DNA from: an uncultured Lachnospiraceae bacterium
GTDB lineage: Bacteria; Bacillota; Clostridia; Lachnospirales; Lachnospiraceae
Direction: 5' to 3'
NCBI GenBank assembly: GCA_934432595.1
Contig: CAKRYR010000006.1
Location: forward strand, 1-64,000
DNA length: 64,000 nucleotides
Part shown: positions 9,283-18,110 of the stretch, piece after piece
Position numbering within the stretch: position 1 is the first letter of the stretch
Layout of the letters: each line of letters opens with the position of its first letter
The notes under the pieces: generated by a model
The model's input: only the letters and a program-made list of their open reading frames with translations
Database searches by the model: none
What the model was told of the DNA's origin: nothing
Translations under genes and position numbers: made by a program

Positions 9283-10434
9283 GTGCATAGATTTATATTA
9301 TTTATTTGTTTATGTGTTATTTTGATTGTTAAGGGAGAGTTTATATCTTATTCAGAGGAATATGATAATAATAGAAAAAATGAAAAGAGTTTTAGTGTAT
9401 ATGAGAGTGGAAATTATAAAGAAAAATTAGATTATGATGAAATACAGAAAGTTATTGATGATGCTAGAATTAGAGGTTTCGATTTTGAAAGAGAAGTTAA
9501 TGATGTTATAAAAAGTGGAGATATTGAATACGGCAAATGGTTTGATAATATTAAAGACAAATTCATTTTACAATTGAAAAGTAAGAAGAAAATGTTTGTA
9601 AAAATTATTTTTTTAATATTATTTTCTGCAATATTTACAAGTTTTATAAGGGCAATTGATAATGATTATATATCAGAAACAGGATTTTTAATAGTATATA
9701 TGATTTTAATATTGAATATATTTCCTATATTTAAACAGACATATAACATAGGATTAGGAGCAATAAATCAAGTAAAACATTTTATAGAGGTTTTAATTCC
9801 TACATATACCGTTGCAACTTTTATTGGGACAGGTATTAATACATCAACGGCATTTTCACAATTAACAATGCTTATTATAGTTATCATTGAAAAAGTATTT
9901 ATCAAAATTATTTTGCCATTGATTAATGTTTATCTAGTAATTTTAATTACAGATAATATAAGTAAAACAAGGAGTTTACATAGATTATCTGAGATAATTA
10001 TGTCATTAATAAAATGGGGAAATAAAGCTGCATTAGGAAGTGTTACAGTCATTGCAACTGTAAAAAAGCTTATCGCTCCTAGTGTAGATTTTACTTCAAA
10101 GAAAATGATAGGTAGTGGTATTAAGCTAATTCCTTATGTAGGAAGTGGAATGGAATCTGCAAAAGAAACTATATTAAGTGCAGGTTATTTGATAAAAAAT
10201 GCAATGGGAGGGGTAAGTATTATTACAATTATTTTATTATGTATGGTACCTGTTATTAGTTTGATAAGTAATATTGTTGTATATGAATTTATTACTGTTG
10301 TAGCTGAACCAATTGCAGATGACAGAATGGTTAATGCACTTAAAGGTGTGGCAAACGGTGGAAAGTTATTGTTAGAGGTGTTGTTTACAAGTGCTATATT
10401 ATTCATTATATCAATAGCTTTGCTAGCTAGTTAG
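9283..10434 (+). CDS. spoIIIAE: Stage III sporulation protein AE
   Basis: A 383-residue polytopic membrane protein with an N-terminal signal-like helix, a charged extracytoplasmic stretch (about 20-105) and a series of helices from about residue 107 to the C-terminus. The start is GTG at 9283, 8 nt after GAGG; the nearby ATG at 9279 is out of frame. Order and length fit SpoIIIAE, a large membrane component of the SpoIIIA complex. Confidence 0.95.
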   Translation: MHRFILFICLCVILIVKGEFISYSEEYDNNRKNEKSFSVYESGNYKEKLDYDEIQKVIDDARIRGFDFEREVNDVIKSGDIEYGKWFDNIKDKFILQLKSKKKMFVKIIFLILFSAIFTSFIRAIDNDYISETGFLIVYMILILNIFPIFKQTYNIGLGAINQVKHFIEVLIPTYTVATFIGTGINTSTAFSQLTMLIIVIIEKVFIKIILPLINVYLVILITDNISKTRSLHRLSEIIMSLIKWGNKAALGSVTVIATVKKLIAPSVDFTSKKMIGSGIKLIPYVGSGMESAKETILSAGYLIKNAMGGVSIITIILLCMVPVISLISNIVVYEFITVVAEPIADDRMVNALKGVANGGKLLLEVLFTSAILFIISIALLAS

Positions 10435-10441
10435 GAGAATT

Positions 10442-10600
10442 ATGAATTTATTAATGAATGTTGTAAAACAAATAGTAATGTGTGTGTTTATTAGTAATAT
10501 ATTAGAGTTAATTATTAGTTCAGAATCCTATAAAAAATACATTAAGTTTTTTATGGGACTATTATTAATCATAATGATTATTTCAATTGATTTAAAATAA
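10442..10600 (+). CDS. spoIIIAF: Truncated SpoIIIAF, membrane helices only
   Basis: A 52-residue ORF beginning MNLLMNVVKQIVMCVFISNI, with TTAGGAG just upstream of its ATG. It has two hydrophobic helices (about 5-24 and 32-49) with the YKKYIKFFMGLLLI pattern that resembles the first 50 or so residues of SpoIIIAF. Bacillus SpoIIIAF is about 200 residues and continues into a soluble ring-building domain; here the frame stops directly after the second helix, and only 33 bp separate it from spoIIIAG, so the soluble domain is absent rather than frameshifted. Position between AE and AG supports the identity. Confidence 0.75.
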   Translation: MNLLMNVVKQIVMCVFISNILELIISSESYKKYIKFFMGLLLIIMIISIDLK

Positions 10601-10633
10601 TAATATTTTTTCAAGTTTTGTAGGAGGTGCATA

Positions 10634-11188
10634 GTGAAGTTGGATTTTAATAAAATTATTAAAGAGGTAAAGAAGAATATTCAGGATAAGGGAATAAAAC
10701 CTTTAATTCTTATTTTGATAATAGGTGTTTTATTTATTATAATATCTTCTCCTACCAAAAAGGTTACAAAAGATAATAAAAAAGAATATAGTAGTAATGG
10801 AATAAGTAAGGGGGATGATGATAGTTATAAAAAAGAACTTGAGAAGGAGTTAGTAAGTATAATAAAAAGGGTAAATGGGGTTATAGATGCTTCTGTTATG
10901 ATTACTCTTAAGTCATCATCAGAGGAGGTTATATTAAAGGATATCCCTTATAATAAAGAGGAAAATAAAGATGAAAAAGCATATTCTGAAAAGGAAGAGA
11001 CAGTGATTATAGAAGATGACGGGGGAAATTCTCATCCATATGTTGTAAAAAAAATAAAACCTCAAGTGGAGGGAATTGTTGTAGGAATTAAGAGTAGTAC
11101 AGATATAATTGAACGTGAAATAATGGATGTTGTACAGGTATTATTTGATATTCCTGTACATAAAATAAAAATAGTGAAGATAAATTAA
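10634..11188 (+). CDS. spoIIIAG: Stage III sporulation protein AG
   Basis: A 184-residue protein starting at GTG 10634 after TAGGAGGTG. It has one transmembrane helix (about 22-42), then an extracytoplasmic domain whose core (about 70-95 and 130-184) matches the SpoIIIAG ring-forming fold, including a GVIDASVMITL strand. Between these core parts lies a polar Glu/Lys-rich insertion (about 98-125). In Bacillus this protein forms a large ring in the space between mother cell and forespore. Confidence 0.93.
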   Translation: MKLDFNKIIKEVKKNIQDKGIKPLILILIIGVLFIIISSPTKKVTKDNKKEYSSNGISKGDDDSYKKELEKELVSIIKRVNGVIDASVMITLKSSSEEVILKDIPYNKEENKDEKAYSEKEETVIIEDDGGNSHPYVVKKIKPQVEGIVVGIKSSTDIIEREIMDVVQVLFDIPVHKIKIVKIN

Positions 11189-11204
11189 TAATCAGGAGGC
11201 TGGT

Positions 11205-11873
11205 ATGAAGAAAATTTTACGTAATAATCAGGTTATTATAACGGCATTGGCAATTATGATAGCAATAGCAGGCTATTTGAACTTCTCAAATAAAAGTTCA
11301 AAAAATATAGGGATGAGTGGTGAATTCTATGAGGCAAAAAAAGATGTTATTACAACAAAAGAACCTAAGAAAACAGAAGGTGCGCAGGCTAAATCAGAAG
11401 AAAATGATATAGAGGAAGTTATCAACTCTAAGGTAGAGGAACAAGAGGTTGCAGATAATTCTGAAGGAGACAACATTGGAGAAGCTGTATTAGTTAATAG
11501 TAATATTTCGTTAGATTATTTTTATACAGTAAAGCTTAATAGGGAGCAAACTAGAGCTAAGAATAAAGAAGAGTTAATTAAAGTTGCTGAGAATAATGAG
11601 TTAAGTGATAAGGAGAAAGAAATAGCAGTAAATAAAATTATTGAATTAACGGCTAATTCAGAACGAGAAAATGCTTCTGAGATGATGTTAAAAGCAAAAG
11701 GATTTACTAATTCTGTTGTTAGTATTGTAGATGGTAAAGTTGATGTTGTTATAGATGCTGATACTATAACAGAAGAGCAAGTAGCTCAAGTAGTGGATGT
11801 TGTAAATAGGAAAACAGGTATTGCGAATGATAAAATTGTTGTAACACCAGTTAACTCAAATGAGGAAAAATAA
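11205..11873 (+). CDS. spoIIIAH: Stage III sporulation protein AH
   Basis: A 222-residue protein: N-terminal membrane helix (about 9-27), a Glu/Lys-rich linker (about 40-95), then a ring-forming domain ending KTGIANDKIVVTPV. It is the mother-cell partner of SpoIIQ in engulfment. AGGAGG precedes the ATG by a normal distance. It is the last gene of the spoIIIA operon; a new promoter follows before asp23. Confidence 0.94.
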   Translation: MKKILRNNQVIITALAIMIAIAGYLNFSNKSSKNIGMSGEFYEAKKDVITTKEPKKTEGAQAKSEENDIEEVINSKVEEQEVADNSEGDNIGEAVLVNSNISLDYFYTVKLNREQTRAKNKEELIKVAENNELSDKEKEIAVNKIIELTANSERENASEMMLKAKGFTNSVVSIVDGKVDVVIDADTITEEQVAQVVDVVNRKTGIANDKIVVTPVNSNEEK

Positions 11874-11904
11874 TATTGTATTCTTTAGAATGTAAAAATA
11901 TTCA

Positions 11905-11932
11905 TTGCAAAATTGTATATATTTGGTATAAT
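11905..11932 (+). promoter_or_regulatory. Sigma-A-type promoter of asp23-nusB
   Basis: TTGCAA, 16 bp, TATAAT, lying 84 bp upstream of the asp23 start and 30 bp after the end of spoIIIAH, so vegetative genes need not rely on the sporulation promoter. Confidence 0.7.
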
Positions 11933-12015
11933 AAGGATATGATTAAAATTGTAAATAGTTAGTAATTTAGACTAGAATTTTTAAAAAATATAATAAATCA
12001 CTGGAGGTTAAATTT

Positions 12016-12405
12016 ATGAGTAAAGAAACTATGAATAGACCTGTAAGCAAGATATATGAAAGTAGTACATCAGGATCAGTACAAATAGCAGATGATGTTG
12101 TAGCTACTATAGCTGGTTTGGCAGCAACTGAGATAGATGGTGTTTATGCTATGTGTGGTAATATTACCAATGAAATAGTAGGTAAGTTAGGTGTTAAGAA
12201 TTTATCTAAAGGCGTAAAAGTTGTTGTTGAACAAGGTGAGGTATCAGCAGAATTAGCGATTACTGTAGAATATGGATATGATGTTGTAGAAGTTGCAAAG
12301 CAAGTTCAGAATAAAGTTAAAGCAGCCATTGAGAATATGACGGGATTGACAGTTTCAGGAGTTAATGTTAAGATAGCTGGGGTAAATATAGAAAACAGTA
12401 GATAA
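12016..12405 (+). CDS. Asp23/Gls24 family envelope-stress protein
   Basis: A 129-residue protein of the Asp23 (DUF322) family, with IADDVVATIAGLAATEIDGV near the N-terminus, the YGYDVVEVAKQVQNKVKAAI helix, and the C-terminal SGVNVKIAGVNI strand that mark the family. Members are abundant, membrane-proximal proteins linked to cell-envelope homeostasis. CTGGAGG precedes the ATG. It sits directly before nusB, as its counterpart yqhY does in Bacillus, with only 17 bp between the genes. Confidence 0.93.
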   Translation: MSKETMNRPVSKIYESSTSGSVQIADDVVATIAGLAATEIDGVYAMCGNITNEIVGKLGVKNLSKGVKVVVEQGEVSAELAITVEYGYDVVEVAKQVQNKVKAAIENMTGLTVSGVNVKIAGVNIENSR

Positions 12406-12422
12406 AGAAGGGTGTATAACAT

Positions 12423-12824
12423 ATGACAAGAAGAGTTCTTAGAGAGCATATTGCTCAGATGCTATTTGGTGTTGAATTTCATGAAAAGGATGATATAGAA
12501 GAACAAGCACAAGGATATATTGAAGGCTTAGAGAAATGTACAGATAAAGATGCAGAATATATGTTGACAAAATTAAAAAAGATTGTTGATGTTGTTGATG
12601 ATATAGATAAAGTGATTGAAGAAGCATCTGTTGGTTGGCAATTAAATAGAATGAATAAATTAGACCTTACAGTATTAAGATTAGCAGTGTATGAAATACA
12701 ATATGATGAAGATATTCCAGATAAGGTAGCTATTAATGAGGCTGTAGAGTTAGCTAAGAAGTTTGGTGGAGAGAGTTCACCTAGCTTTGTAAATGGAATA
12801 TTAGCTAAGATTGTAGACAAATAA
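12423..12824 (+). CDS. nusB: Transcription antitermination factor NusB
   Basis: A 133-residue, all-helical RNA-binding protein acting with NusE in rRNA antitermination. It begins TRRVLREHIAQMLFGVEFHE and carries the family segments WQLNRMNKLDLTVLRLAVYE and DKVAINEAVELAKKFGGESS followed by FVNGILAKIV. The length is normal. It follows asp23 and is separated from xseA by a strong hairpin. folD, which lies between nusB and xseA in Bacillus, is missing here. Confidence 0.97.
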   Translation: MTRRVLREHIAQMLFGVEFHEKDDIEEQAQGYIEGLEKCTDKDAEYMLTKLKKIVDVVDDIDKVIEEASVGWQLNRMNKLDLTVLRLAVYEIQYDEDIPDKVAINEAVELAKKFGGESSPSFVNGILAKIVDK

Positions 12825-12851
12825 AGCAATTAGAGATAATAATTAGTATCT

Positions 12852-12880
12852 AATAAGGGAATGAACTTCATTCCCTTATT
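12852..12880 (+). terminator. Hairpin after nusB
   Basis: A perfect 14-bp inverted repeat, AATAAGGGAATGAA with a 1-nt centre, ending in TTATTTCT. It fits a terminator, or a partial one allowing read-through into xseA. Confidence 0.7.
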
Positions 12881-12929
12881 TCTATGAAAAAGATATTATT
12901 AATTCGTAAATAGATTAAGGTGAAGTTTA

Positions 12930-14129
12930 ATGCAATATACAGTAACAATGTTGAATAATTATATAAAGAATATGTTTACTATGGATGCAGGACTTAATAA
13001 CATATTTGTTAAAGGGGAAGTCTCTAATTGTAAATACCATACATCAGGTCATATTTATTTTACAATAAAAGATTTTGGTGGACAAATTGCCTGTGTAATG
13101 TTTGCAGGAAATAGAACAGGATTAAAATTTCGACTTGAAGAGGGAATGAGTGTAATAGTACATGGTAATGTAAGTATATATGAAAGAGATGGAAAGTATC
13201 AGTTATATGCTAGAGAAATTACACAAGATGGGAAAGGTATATTATATCAAAAGTATGAAGAATTAAAGAAAATTCTCGAGTTAAAGGGATATTTTGAACA
13301 AAGTCATAAGAAACCAATTCCTAAATTTGCAAAAAAAATTGGAATCGTAACGGCTAAAACTGGAGCTGCATTACAGGATATCATTAATGTATCAAGAAGA
13401 CGTAATCCTTGGGTACAATTATATCTAGCACCTGCATTCGTTCAAGGAGAGATGGCAGCTCCTTCTATTGTCGATGCAATAAAATCATTAGAAAAAAGAG
13501 ATGTAGATGTTATCATAGTTGGTAGAGGTGGAGGTTCTATTGAAGATTTATGGGCATTTAATGAGGAAATTGTTGCAAAGGCTGTCTATGATTGTACAAT
13601 CCCTATAATATCAGCAGTAGGTCATGAGACAGATACAACTATAGTTGATTATGTATCAGATATGCGTGCACCAACTCCATCTGCAGCAGCTGAATTGGCA
13701 GTATTTGATTATTATTTATATGAGCAGAAGGTTAATGAGTGCAAATATTTAATTAATACTTTTATGAATAAGAAAATACAAGAACAAAGAAATAAGATAG
13801 AAAATTTAAGTGTTAAGTTAAGTCATTTTAGCCCAGAATATAAACTACAGCAATTTAAGCAAAATAGTATGGATTATGAGAATAGGCTACAACAGTTAAT
13901 TAATAATAAAATAAAAGATACAAGACATATGTTAGATGTATATATTGAAAAATTAAATGGTTTATCGCCACTTAATAAATTAAAAAGTGGATATAGTTTA
14001 GTAACAGTAGATAGTAAGATTGTTAATTCAACAAAGAATGTCAATATTGGTGAAAATGTTAATATTTCGTTAATTGATGGAGATATTGTGGCAAAAGTTG
14101 AAGATATTATATATAATAACAGAGGTTAG
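12930..14129 (+). CDS. xseA: Exodeoxyribonuclease VII large subunit
   Basis: A 399-residue nuclease subunit that degrades single-stranded DNA with XseB. The N-terminal OB-fold (about 1-100) has KGEVSNCKYHTSGHIYFTIKD; the catalytic domain (about 125-315) has IGIVTAKTGAALQDIINV, IIVGRGGGSIEDLWAFN and SAVGHETDTTIVDYVSDMRA; a coiled-coil and small beta C-terminal part follow. Length is typical. AAGGTGAAG precedes the ATG. xseB begins about 30 bp downstream. Confidence 0.97.
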   Translation: MQYTVTMLNNYIKNMFTMDAGLNNIFVKGEVSNCKYHTSGHIYFTIKDFGGQIACVMFAGNRTGLKFRLEEGMSVIVHGNVSIYERDGKYQLYAREITQDGKGILYQKYEELKKILELKGYFEQSHKKPIPKFAKKIGIVTAKTGAALQDIINVSRRRNPWVQLYLAPAFVQGEMAAPSIVDAIKSLEKRDVDVIIVGRGGGSIEDLWAFNEEIVAKAVYDCTIPIISAVGHETDTTIVDYVSDMRAPTPSAAAELAVFDYYLYEQKVNECKYLINTFMNKKIQEQRNKIENLSVKLSHFSPEYKLQQFKQNSMDYENRLQQLINNKIKDTRHMLDVYIEKLNGLSPLNKLKSGYSLVTVDSKIVNSTKNVNIGENVNISLIDGDIVAKVEDIIYNNRG

Positions 14130-14160
14130 TTAAAAAGTCGCTTCGGAATGGAGGATTAGT

Positions 14161-14355
14161 ATGAAAATAGAAGAAAGATTTGTAGAACTTGATAAGATAG
14201 TTAAGAAATTGGAATTAGGTGAGTTAACTCTTGAGAAGTCTTTTGAACTATATAAAAAAGGGATGGATATGATAAAGGATTGTAATAAGGATATAGATAA
14301 GGTTGAAAAACAACTTATCATATTACAAAATACTGATAGTGATGTTGAGGAATAA
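14161..14355 (+). CDS. xseB: Exodeoxyribonuclease VII small subunit
   Basis: A 64-residue helical-hairpin protein starting MKIEERFVELDKIVKKLELG, with the family sequence ELTLEKSFELYKKGMDMIK. It binds and activates XseA. A GGAGG site six bases upstream fixes the ATG. The ispA start follows 2 bp after its stop, so the two are likely translated together. Its 25-nt leader is a near duplicate of that before spoIIIAA. Confidence 0.95.
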   Translation: MKIEERFVELDKIVKKLELGELTLEKSFELYKKGMDMIKDCNKDIDKVEKQLIILQNTDSDVEE

Positions 14356-14357
14356 TT

Positions 14358-15281
14358 ATGGAATTTAATAAAGAATTAGAATTAAAAGTAGAAGAAGTTG
14401 AAAAAATAGTAAAAGAATATTTACCAGAAGAGATAGGTTATCAAAAGAGAGTTCTTGAAGCGATGAATTACAGTGTTTTAGCAGGCGGAAAGAGACTTAG
14501 ACCTATGTTAATGCAAGAAACTTATAGATTTTTTGCAAATAAGAAAAATGATGATAATAAAGAAAAAAATATTGAAAATATTGATGCATTGCATAGATTT
14601 ATGGCTGCACTAGAATATATTCATACATATTCTTTAGTACATGATGATTTGCCAGCTATGGATAATGATGTATTGAGAAGAGGTTTGCCGACAACTCATG
14701 TAAAATATGGACATGCAATGGCAATACTTGCTGGAGATGGTTTGTTAAATTATGCATTTGAGGTGGCTAGCAACGCTTTTAATAAAGATAATAATACAGA
14801 AAAGGTTATTGAAGCATTAAAAGTATTGGCACATAAACCAGGAATATATGGAATGTTAGGTGGACAGGTTATTGATGTTGAGAATACGGGTAAAGGGATA
14901 GAATTAAAAACTTTACAATGTATTCATAGATTAAAGACAAGTGCTTTGATAGAAACTAGTATGATGATTGGCGCAATTTTGGCAGGAGCATCAAAGGACG
15001 AGGTTAATTCAGTTTCAGAAGTTGCAGTAGATATCGGTTTAGCTTTTCAAATTCAAGATGATATACTTGATGTTGTAAGTACAGATGATGAATTAGGAAA
15101 GCCTGTTAATAGTGATGAGAAGAATAATAAGACTACATATGTTACATTATTAGGTATAGACAAAGCAAAAGAGCAAGTTAAGGAATATACTGATAGAGCT
15201 ATTAATAGATTAAAAGAATTTGATGGCGAGAATGAGTTTTTATTTGAGTTGATAGACAGATTAATATCAAGAAGAAAATAG
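14358..15281 (+). CDS. ispA: Polyprenyl diphosphate synthase (farnesyl/geranyl type)
   Basis: A 307-residue trans-prenyltransferase making C10-C20 prenyl diphosphates from IPP and DMAPP. The first Asp-rich motif HDDLPAMDND lies at about residues 95-104 and the second, QIQDDILD, at about 231-238; LAGGKRLRP binds the allylic substrate. The residues around the first motif are of the bacterial farnesyl synthase type, but chain length cannot be read with certainty. It is flanked by xseB and dxs, coupling it to the isoprenoid precursor pathway. Confidence 0.93.
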   Translation: MEFNKELELKVEEVEKIVKEYLPEEIGYQKRVLEAMNYSVLAGGKRLRPMLMQETYRFFANKKNDDNKEKNIENIDALHRFMAALEYIHTYSLVHDDLPAMDNDVLRRGLPTTHVKYGHAMAILAGDGLLNYAFEVASNAFNKDNNTEKVIEALKVLAHKPGIYGMLGGQVIDVENTGKGIELKTLQCIHRLKTSALIETSMMIGAILAGASKDEVNSVSEVAVDIGLAFQIQDDILDVVSTDDELGKPVNSDEKNNKTTYVTLLGIDKAKEQVKEYTDRAINRLKEFDGENEFLFELIDRLISRRK

Positions 15282-15299
15282 TTGGTGAAAGGTGATTAA

Positions 15300-17168
15300 A
15301 TGCCAAAGATATTAGATAAAATAAATGTTGCAAATGATATAAAAAATATAGAACCTAAGGACTATAAAAGGCTGGCATCTGAGATTAGAGAATTTATTAT
15401 AAATAATGTAAGTAAGACTGGTGGGCATTTTGCGTCTAACTTAGGTGTAATAGAATTAACAATTGCATTACATTTGTCATTGGATTTCCCAAAAGATAAG
15501 TTAATATGGGATGTTGGCCATCAGGCATATACACATAAAATCCTTACTGGAAGGAAAGATGGTTTTAAAAATTTAAGACATTATAATGGATTATCTGGTT
15601 TTCCAAAGATGGAAGAGAGTGAATGTGATGCATTTAATGTTGGGCATAGTTCAACATCAATTTCTATAGGATTAGGATATGCTAAAGCAAGAGATATAAA
15701 GAAGGAAAATTATAAAATATTTGCAGTAATAGGAGACGGAGCATTATCAGGTGGTATGGCTTATGAAGCATTAAATAATGCTGCTCGATTAAAATCAAAT
15801 ATGGTTATAGTACTGAATGATAATAAAATGTCAATCTCAGAAAATGTAGGTGGCATGGCTAATTACTTAGGTAAGATAAGAACAGGAACAACTTATTCTA
15901 CTATTAAGACTAATGTGGAAAAGGGAATTAGAATGGTGCCTTTAATAGGTAATGGTTTGGCAGATAGGGTAAAGAAATCTAAAGATTCTTTGAAAAGTTT
16001 GGTTATCCCGGGAATGCTATTTGAAGATATGGGATTAACATATATAGGACCTATTGATGGACATAATATAAGTCAAATGTTATACGCTTTTAACAATGCT
16101 TCAAAAGCAAAAGGACCTGTTATAGTTCATGTAGTAACACAGAAGGGTAAGGGATATAAATTAGCAGAAAAGAATCCTTCAAAATACCATGGCGTGGGTT
16201 CTTTTAAGACAAAGACTGGTGAAAGTGCAATCTTAGAGGATAATCTTGATTATACAAAAAGTTTCACATATAAAATGATAGAACTTGCTAGTAAGGATGA
16301 GAGTGTGGTTGCAGTAAGTGCTGCAATGTTAAATGGAACAGGTCTTAATTATTTTGGCCAACAATTTGAAGATAGATTATTTGATGTTGGAATAGCAGAA
16401 GAACATGCGGTAACTTTTGCAGCTGCAATGGCAGCAGGAGGTTTAAAACCAGTAGTTGCTATCTACTCAACATTTTTACAAAGAGCATATGACCAAATTT
16501 TACATGATGTATGTATAAGTGGTCACCATGTAGTTCTTGCGATAGATAGAGCTGGAATAGTTGGACCAGATGGTGCAACGCATCAAGGAATATATGATAT
16601 ATCATATTTAAGAACAATTCCTAATATGACCATCATTGCACCGAAGAATAGAGTAGAATTTGATGATATGTTAGAATATGCTGTTGAAGAGTATGATGGG
16701 CCAATAGCTATAAGGTATCCAAAGGGAGCAGTATATGAGGAACTTTCAGAATATAATGCACCTATAGAATATGGTAAGGCAGAAGTAATATATAATGAAA
16801 AGGATATATTGTTATTAGCGTTTGGAAGTATGAATAAAGTTGCTAATTCTGTTTGGAATAGATTAAAAGAAGAAGGTTATAATGCAACATTTGTTAATTT
16901 ACGTTTTGCAGCTCCTATAGATTTTGATACAATTAGAGAACTTATAGATAATCATACTTTATTGGTTACTATGGAAGAAAATGTATATAATGGAGGAATA
17001 GGTCAGGCAGTATCTGCTTGGTTAAAAGAGAATAAGTATAATATAGATAGTATAAGTGTGGCTTTGCCAGATAAATTTATAGAGCATGGCAAAAGAGAAT
17101 TCTTACTTGAAAAGTATGGTTTAGATGCAGATAGTATATATAATAAGATAATTGCTGCAATTAAATAG
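15300..17168 (+). CDS. dxs: 1-deoxy-D-xylulose-5-phosphate synthase
   Basis: A 622-residue thiamine-diphosphate enzyme that condenses pyruvate and glyceraldehyde 3-phosphate, the first step of the MEP isoprenoid pathway. The N-terminal domain has the TPP motif GDGALSGGMAYEALNNA (about 144-160); the pyrimidine-binding domain has DVGIAEEHAVTFAAAMA and DRAGIVGPDGATHQGIYD; a transketolase C-terminal domain closes the protein. Length is normal. AAAGGTG precedes the ATG. It directly follows ispA. Confidence 0.97.
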   Translation: MPKILDKINVANDIKNIEPKDYKRLASEIREFIINNVSKTGGHFASNLGVIELTIALHLSLDFPKDKLIWDVGHQAYTHKILTGRKDGFKNLRHYNGLSGFPKMEESECDAFNVGHSSTSISIGLGYAKARDIKKENYKIFAVIGDGALSGGMAYEALNNAARLKSNMVIVLNDNKMSISENVGGMANYLGKIRTGTTYSTIKTNVEKGIRMVPLIGNGLADRVKKSKDSLKSLVIPGMLFEDMGLTYIGPIDGHNISQMLYAFNNASKAKGPVIVHVVTQKGKGYKLAEKNPSKYHGVGSFKTKTGESAILEDNLDYTKSFTYKMIELASKDESVVAVSAAMLNGTGLNYFGQQFEDRLFDVGIAEEHAVTFAAAMAAGGLKPVVAIYSTFLQRAYDQILHDVCISGHHVVLAIDRAGIVGPDGATHQGIYDISYLRTIPNMTIIAPKNRVEFDDMLEYAVEEYDGPIAIRYPKGAVYEELSEYNAPIEYGKAEVIYNEKDILLLAFGSMNKVANSVWNRLKEEGYNATFVNLRFAAPIDFDTIRELIDNHTLLVTMEENVYNGGIGQAVSAWLKENKYNIDSISVALPDKFIEHGKREFLLEKYGLDADSIYNKIIAAIK

Positions 17169-17242
17169 TAGTGATAAATAAATGATAATAGTCAAATTAT
17201 TGATGAAACTGTTATATTAGATTTTCGGAATGGAGAATTAAA

Positions 17243-18088
17243 TTGAAGGAAAGATTAGATGTTTTATTAGTGAAAAGAGGATTGGCGAATTCTAGACAAC
17301 AAGCTAAGGCTGTAATAATGGCAGGAGAAGTCTTTGTAAATGGAGAGAGAGAAGATAAAGCTGGAACTACATTTGATGAAAAGGTAGATATAGTTGTAAA
17401 AAGTAACAAACAAAAGTATGTAAGTCGCGGAGGATTTAAATTAGAAAAGGCTATTGATTGCTGGCCAATAGATTTAAATGATAAGATATGTATGGATATA
17501 GGTTCATCTACTGGAGGATTTACAGATTGTATGCTTCAAAATGGTGCTAGAAAAGTATATGCAGTAGATGTTGGTACAAATCAGTTGGCGTGGTCTCTTA
17601 GAAATAACGAAAAAGTAGTTAGTATGGAGAAAACAAATATAAGATATTTGACAAGTGACCAAGTAAATGATAAAATCCAATTTGCATCGGTAGATGTTTC
17701 ATTTATATCTTTATGTAAGATTTTAGTACCAGCACGAGAATTATTGGAAGATAAAGCTCAGATGGTTTGTCTTATAAAACCTCAATTTGAAGCAGGTCGA
17801 GAAAAAGTTGGTAAAAAAGGTGTCGTAAGAGATAAGAAAGTTCATGTAGAAGTTATTGAGCAAGTTATGTTATTCGCATATAATAATAAATTTGATATAT
17901 TGGATATTAATTTTTCTCCGATAAAGGGACCTGAAGGGAATATTGAATATTTAATGTATATTCAAAAAAATTCTGAAAAACAAGAAAATAGTTACAATTG
18001 GGATGAATTAAAGACTCTTACGGATATGGAGAGTATTTGTAATAAAGTTATACAGATAACAGATGAGGCACATAACAATTTAGATTAG
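17243..18088 (+). CDS. tlyA: TlyA-family rRNA methyltransferase / hemolysin-like protein
   Basis: A 281-residue protein with an N-terminal S4 RNA-binding domain (MKERLDVLLVKRGLANSRQQ, residues 1-60) and an FtsJ-like methyltransferase domain (about 62-250) with MDIGSSTGGFTDCMLQNGA as the SAM loop. Characterised members 2'-O-methylate rRNA; the hemolysin name is historical. It starts at TTG 17243, 7 nt after TGGAG. It occupies the conserved slot between dxs and nadK/argR (yqxC in Bacillus). Confidence 0.93.
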   Translation: MKERLDVLLVKRGLANSRQQAKAVIMAGEVFVNGEREDKAGTTFDEKVDIVVKSNKQKYVSRGGFKLEKAIDCWPIDLNDKICMDIGSSTGGFTDCMLQNGARKVYAVDVGTNQLAWSLRNNEKVVSMEKTNIRYLTSDQVNDKIQFASVDVSFISLCKILVPARELLEDKAQMVCLIKPQFEAGREKVGKKGVVRDKKVHVEVIEQVMLFAYNNKFDILDINFSPIKGPEGNIEYLMYIQKNSEKQENSYNWDELKTLTDMESICNKVIQITDEAHNNLD

Positions 18089-18110
18089 GAAAGGTACTAT
18101 AGGAATAGTT

